Shown: in pieces, positions 58,769 to 64,000 of the stretch
Layout: each line of letters opens with the position of its first letter
Position numbering within the stretch: position 1 is the first letter of the stretch
NCBI GenBank assembly: GCA_030998015.1
Contig: JARWMV010000233.1
Coordinates: 2,594,293-2,658,292 of the forward strand
Origin: Ceratorhiza oryzae-sativae
Lineage: Eukaryota; Basidiomycota; Agaricomycetes; Cantharellales; Ceratobasidiaceae
Direction of reading: 5' to 3'
DNA: 64,000 nucleotides
Made by a program: the position numbers and the translations under genes
The notes under the pieces: model-generated
Told to the model about the DNA's origin: nothing
The model's input: only the letters and a program-made list of their open reading frames with translations
Databases searched by the model: none

Positions 58769-61217
58769 CAAAGTCTATGTAAATCTGCGATGTTCCAGTT
58801 ATATTTGAGATGATTTTTCTTGTTGGGTTGAATTTATGCAATACAGTGTATGTGTCATTGTAGTCGTGATTGTTTTTTTTTTCCCGGAAAAAGGACAAAG
58901 ACCTTCTGATTCGTCCAATTGAAATAGAGTAACATAACAAACTTCAATCAAAAGGGCCTGACCGTGCTCAAGGTAGATCCCAGAGCTTATTAGACACCGG
59001 TGCATTCATGCGACAATCATGATGACATGGTATATTTGAATTGTGTTTATGGTCAATTATGAGTGGTGCGCTCTGAATCAGGAGTACGAACATAGCCAGG
59101 AAGTTTCTTACTTCCGTCAAACCCGTCTCAGGCTTTTAAATTCAAGCGAGGTTGGGGAGAGCATTAGCTCATTTGCAGGCGTTTTGTATGTCACTCACGC
59201 AACTGTTAAATTCACTGTCAGGTACCCACCTCGTAATTTGTACTGGCATGATCATGGTAAATGATCAGAGTCCGCAACATTCATGTGAACTCATTGCGAA
59301 GTGGAGACAGAGGAGAGAGGGAAGAGACAAGCAGAAGAGAAGGATCCTGTTAGATTACATGTAGCAACAGACTATGTCAAGAAATTGTGCTCGGTATCGT
59401 TGTGCTGCTCGTTTCTGCTGGAGAGTGAGCGTAATGGGTACCGGAATGGCTCCAGGAACGCCATATGCTCTAGAATTTCTACGATCGAGCCATTAGTGAG
59501 CAAATTAATTGAGACGAAGCGTGCACCGACACTTCTAAATGGGTTTGTTCACCCATGATTGTAACAGGATCTCCTCCCCACGAGGTAGACATGCTGCAAT
59601 TGATTATATGTCACTATCTACTCTCACCCATTGTAAGCGACCCTCATCATGAACAATAGAGAACATGAATACTAACGTGGTCGTGTTTAAAATCCGGCCC
59701 CGGTCTGTGAGGGACCCTATACGCAGCTATGCAACTGCGGATATGCTTGTATGCTGCTCAATGCGCGCAGAGGTCTTGACTATTTATTTCCAGTTCTCTG
59801 TGTCTCGATAGCATAATTTGGGATTCAAAACTGGTCTCAGTGGTGCACACGAGCGCTTACGCTCCGATTACGCCTATGGCCTGAAAACTAGTTCAACTAC
59901 TAACGGAATTACGGCACCAGTACGTGGCTGTTTCAGTTGTGAGGGTAGCCAACCACGCGAAATCGCTGTCTAGTATGTACAGCGCGTGAAAACACCTTCA
60001 AATCAGGAACTGTCCTCGATGTCCATTGAGCCCCTGCCAACGACATTCCATGCCCGGCTTGGTTTCCCAGGTTCTGACGCTTGAGTAAACACGACGTTTG
60101 TACACCGAGGCGAAGATGCATAGTGTGCTACGAGTGTTGGATCTGATGAAGGTGGACCAACAAAATACGGGGCTGTTCGGACAGAAATCTAGGAGCTTGT
60201 CACCACAAACACGTTCCAGGCCGAACTGAGTTATGTTCCGTATGGAACGACTAATGGTTTAAACGTACAACTGTTGGTTCTGATAGATTTGGGTGGACGG
60301 AGGTCTCACATGAACGCGAAGGTACGTATGCGTCACCTCAAGGGGTCACACGTGCCATCCAGCCGTTTCTGTTGGTCGCGTATGGATAATGCATCCCCGG
60401 AAGGTTGCGTTCTGTTGTCCTGCAAATCCGTCTCATCGATTAATTCAAACACGAGGCAAACCGGAGACGGAAGCGAGAAGTTTGCACAGCCTTTGATAAC
60501 CCAGTTTCCAGCTTCTCATGAATCGATTGGACCCAGTGTGCTGACAGCCTCTGTTCCTCCGGCACGTTCTAGAATCAGGGATTGGGCACGAGTTGACTTA
60601 GACATCGTAAGCAAGGAACGTCTGTAGGACATCGCTTCAACCAGCTCAGTACGTGACCTGTTAAAAAGCCTGTGATGGCCTCTTGTTTCAACCGAACATC
60701 CCACAGGTGTTGCAAGGGACAGTCTGGTGGCTTCATCTTGATACACTTATATCACAAATATCTTTATCTTGCAGGATGCTCTACTTTCGGGTCGGCCGGT
60801 GTACTCGGTTCAACTCAATCCGTCCGCAGATTCCAACGGTTTCTCGATATTTGGATTGTTCTACTACCACGCCGGACTACGGCATCGCTCGACGCAGTTA
60901 TATTGCACAGCAAAGCAAAGGCTTATTTTCTGGTAAAAAGCAAATGCCAGATGCAAGCCCGGAAGATAAATGGGAGCTAGAGTTTGCAATCCTGCAAGGC
61001 GACCGTATCGGAGATACGACCAGGGTCCAATCTTCGGTCTCCCACCGTGCTTTGATCGTACGCGAGTCTCATGGGATGTATTCGTGTAGGAATTGATGCT
61101 GTGTCTGTGTTTATTAGGTCGCTCCAGTCTATGACGATCACGAGACCGTAAAAACACCAGGAATCAAATGGATGCCCTCGACCATCCGAGATGCGGTGTT
61201 GATGCATAGGACACTGA
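58769..61217. other. Intergenic or unresolved 5' part of the next gene
   Basis: No domain recognised in 58769-60600. Between 60680 and 61217 there are open stretches that could be leading exons of the metacaspase-like gene (for instance around IRDAVLMHRTLS near 61180-61215), but I cannot join them with confidence. Confidence 0.35.
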
Positions 61218-63015
61218 GTGCTTAGCCAATATGTTGAGAATAAGCGATCGCCACTGACTAGTTTGTCAGAGGACCGTGGGTATGACCCTGCCAACATCCG
61301 TATACTCGCCGATGGTTTTCGGTTCAACGGCGCCAGCGACCCAAGCCGAGAGAATATTGTGGGTATTCCGGCTACCATAACTTTCAATACAAGCTTGACT
61401 TGTCAAAGATTGACAGCGTTAGGTGGTTAGTCAACGGTGCAGTGCCGGGGGATCATCGTTTCTTCCATTGTGAGTCTCTTGGGCTTATTAACTTCACTCG
61501 TATCGAAGGATAATTTCGTATATAGTTTCTGGCCATGGTGTGCGCGTAGATAGCGAGAAAGGGAAAGGGAAAGAATCGCGCAAAGTGTACGAAGGGGGTA
61601 AACCTGGGAGCAAGGACACCGAACGGAAGTCATTTATGGCGAAACCAAGTGGCCGGCTAGCCAGCCAGTCTGTCATGGCGAACGAGCTGGTTTACTACAA
61701 TGAAGGTTAGACATATCCCTGAGAGCGTTTCTTTGTTCACAACATCCCTTCTTAGCGCTGGTCGCCCGGATTTCGGGTAGTATACACGGCGAGTCGACCC
61801 CAGGCCCACCGTTTTATATCTATGATTGGGTGAGGAATAGTTTCGTAAATGGTGTACTTTACTAAATGTCCACGCTCAGGAGTTGAACAGTGAATTTGCG
61901 AAACTTCCACAGGGGGCAAACCTAACGGCGAGTATGAATTTTATAAAATTGTCCCATGCTCGATGAGCTGTCGGGATTAGTGCGTCATAGATGTAAGTAT
62001 GTCAGTACACCCTCAAACCTTTGGTTGAGCACCGATAGTCTTGCGCGAGCGGAAGAATTTTCAGTGAGTTTGACCTCACTGGATGACTTCCTGTAACGGC
62101 CAAAGCGAAAGCCAACCTATCCTAAAGATGGGGTGATTACAACGTGGAATAATCAGGGATCAATAAATCAGGATGTCATCCAGACGCCAGGGTAGCTCAG
62201 CTTGGTTTTGGCTCTTACGGGGGTCATCCACTGTCAAATTCTTGGTAGTAACAGGAGTCCTTAGATAATGCTGTCAAGCTGGAGGGAGCAGGCTTCCGCG
62301 GGCCCGAAATAAAAGGCACGGTGGACTCCATCACTCAAGGCTTGCGGAATGTCGTAGAAGTTGTGCAACGCCCATTTAGAACCACAGAGAAGATTCTGAT
62401 GGACGAAGAACTTCCTCCGCAAGAGCTGAAAATGGACAATGTTAAGGCAAACATGGTGAGATCAACTCAAGATTGCTCGCGAGATACTTCGCAATCTAAC
62501 GTACTCGACGCAGCTCACCTGGGCTGCTTGCCACCAGCGGCAAGATAGTGTAAACTATACCGACCTTCGCTCAGGCCTATTTACACGGGTATGCTGGTCA
62601 CATATTTAATTCCCGTGCATCGGTTAACATGTATAGCTCTGGACTGAGGCCTTGCAGAACGATACAAAAAGGACCCTAAGCATTGGGGAGCTATATAAAA
62701 GTGTCAGGTAAATGTGATGACAAGGACTTGTGTTGAGACCTCCCACACTAACAACTGTAATACACAACGATCAGCGCGGAAACACTTAAACTTGGTGACC
62801 AGGAGAATGCTTGGCAATACGTCCAGGTACGTCTTGAACCGTTTCATGTGAATCTGGTAAACGCTGAGTGGCTACACATGAATGCTGTCCATAGCTCTGG
62901 ACATCAATGGCGAGAGGGAACCCAGAGCTCCAGGTAGGTACTGCACACCATATCTAAGCACGGGAATGCCGCTTATCAGTGGACTTCAGAAAAAACTACT
63001 GCAAAAACCTGTTGA
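61218..63015 (+). CDS. Metacaspase-like (caspase-fold) gene, multi-exon
   Basis: Recognised exons: up to 61358 (VENKRSPLTSLSEDRGYDPA, then IRILADG...SRENI), 61409-61469, 61526-61705, 61756-61829, from 61880 (ELNSEFAKLPQGANLT), then 62262-62456 (GLRNVVEVVQRPFRTTEK), 62516-62588 (LTWAACHQRQDS...LFTR), WTEALQNDTKRTLSIGELYK, SAETLKLGDQENAWQYVQ, LWTSMARGNPELQ, ending at TGA 63013. The splice joining exons 2 and 3 creates FFHFSGHG, the catalytic His motif of metacaspases. The expected D-x-C-H-S-G cysteine motif should follow the NLT exon near 61930; I find only a scrambled match (GATGAGCTGTCGGGA at 61962-61976). The start codon is not determined. Either an inactive homologue or an unresolved splice. 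Confidence 0.65.
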
Positions 63016-63075
63016 CATTTGAATAACTGTATCACCTGTATGCGATATGCGTTTACAAACAACCAATGAGTCTGA

Positions 63076-63613
63076 GTGACTGCTCAAAGCCCATCCTCTG
63101 TTTCATCCAAATTAGAACTCCCTAGGGATGCGGGCGAAGGCTGTTCAAGCGCGAGCGAATTGATACCGGAACACTTACAGGGTCACAAGCCCATCAACCC
63201 AACAGCAGCCAAACGAGTCTTTCGAAAACTACTACTACGAAGACGGAAAGAAGAGGTCGACGAAACAAGAAAAGAAAGGCTACAGAACCTACCCTTTGCT
63301 TGACTTTTTCCAATCAGCTAGGGCGCTCTGCCAACGCAACTACGCTGTCTTAGTACAGTTACAACTTGAACACTTCCCGGTTGCGGTATATCTATACAGA
63401 TTCAAAAAGGTCGACTCTCTGATTGGTCCGAACTGTGAAATGCAAGACCAGGCAATCTTCCACGCCCTCATGACCTGTCCTGCACACAAAGAAGAACGCG
63501 CCCAGAGAACTCAAGCACTGGGAGATGCGACAAGATCATTCAGAGCACTGCTAGAGTCCGGGAAGGCGACAAGACACCTCATGCAACACCTGGAGCGGAT
63601 AGGACTAATATGA
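63076..63613 (+). pseudogene. 3' end of a LINE-type retrotransposon ORF2
   Basis: Two overlapping frames. The second (63296-63613) has VLVQLQLEHFPVAVYLYRFKKV, then Cys and HALMTCPAHKEERAQRTQAL, the usual tail of LINE RNase H/zinc-knuckle regions, ending at TGA. The usual CxxC pair is incomplete. The first frame (63076-63303) is basic (RVFRKLLLRRRKEEVDETRK). A frameshift near 63296 joins them. Confidence 0.55.
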
Positions 63614-64000
63614 ATAACAAATGGTGACAGTACTTTCATACATACAGACTGAGGAATGATAGAGTACAATAGAAACTACAAAAGCCAATAATACATGGGC
63701 ATGAACTTGAGAGAAGAGCTGCAGCTGGCAGAAATAATGACATATTAATGCACAGCACGTTGTGCTGGAGCACTAAAACAGCCAAGAAACTGGACAAGAG
63801 GGGGCATAGGCCTGACTGTCAGGCATTGCTTGGAGCAGCAGGAAACAGGCTCAGGGGCTGATGATGGGGCAGAGTTGAAAGCAGTTTCCATACCCTATAT
63901 GCACTGTGACTGTCTTACATAGCCTCAGGCTGAGCAGACAGAATGAACTGGAATCCAAAAAAATAAAATAAAATTAGAACTCCACTGTCAGCTGTCAGGC
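63614..64000. other. Possible LINE 3' tail
   Basis: No ORF. An A-rich stretch (AAAAAAATAAAATAAAA, about 63957-63973) could be the remains of a poly(A)-type tail. Confidence 0.3.

Overview
The window looks like genomic DNA of a filamentous basidiomycete (Agaricomycotina; a Rhizoctonia/Ceratobasidium-type genome is my best guess). Host genes are cut by many 45-60 bp GT-AG introns. There is a CHAT-domain protein end, a Kin1-type kinase, a LodA/LodB pair and a caspase-fold gene. The middle is a thick pile of Ty3/gypsy LTR retrotransposons. The genus is inference; the intron style and gene families are read from the sequence.

Layout. 1-361: C-terminus of a CHAT-domain protein. 1823-5583: a complete five-exon Kin1/MARK-like kinase with a C-terminal KA1 domain. 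5.6-8.9 kb: gene-poor, with simple repeats and GCCAG-rich hairpins. 8935-47906: a nested retrotransposon block. An old element A (gag 8935-10062, pol 10162-10795 and 23988-25603) is split by element B (minus strand, 10796-23987). B's 3' LTR is in turn split by element C (plus strand, 11149-17411, perfect 5-bp target duplication). A's integrase is cut off by the large element E (plus strand, 25604-47478). E carries three hAT-type MITEs with perfect 8-bp duplications; one of them (28355-35431) contains element D (minus strand, 28466-35408, perfect 5-bp duplication). D and B belong to the same family. A 5'-truncated C-like LTR (47479-47906) closes the block. Unless stated otherwise, each element's coding region is broken by stops or frameshifts.

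49.4-58.8 kb holds a group of host genes that look metabolically linked: a LodA-like quinoprotein amine/amino-acid oxidase (minus strand, 8 exons), a divergent ferritin-like/VioB-type protein, and a LodB-like flavoprotein of the kind needed to mature the LodA cofactor. Between and around them sit a 673-bp foldback element and members of a 185-bp palindromic MITE family. 61.2-63.0 kb holds a multi-exon metacaspase-like gene, and 63.1-63.6 kb the 3' end of a LINE-type element.

Main points for a second look: the LodA/LodB/ferritin-like cluster; LTR pairs in C and D that differ only at CpG-derived positions (19 of 19 differing bases by eye); Tf1-like self-priming primer sites in B, C and D; and extra genes with their own TATA boxes between pol and the 3' LTR of E.
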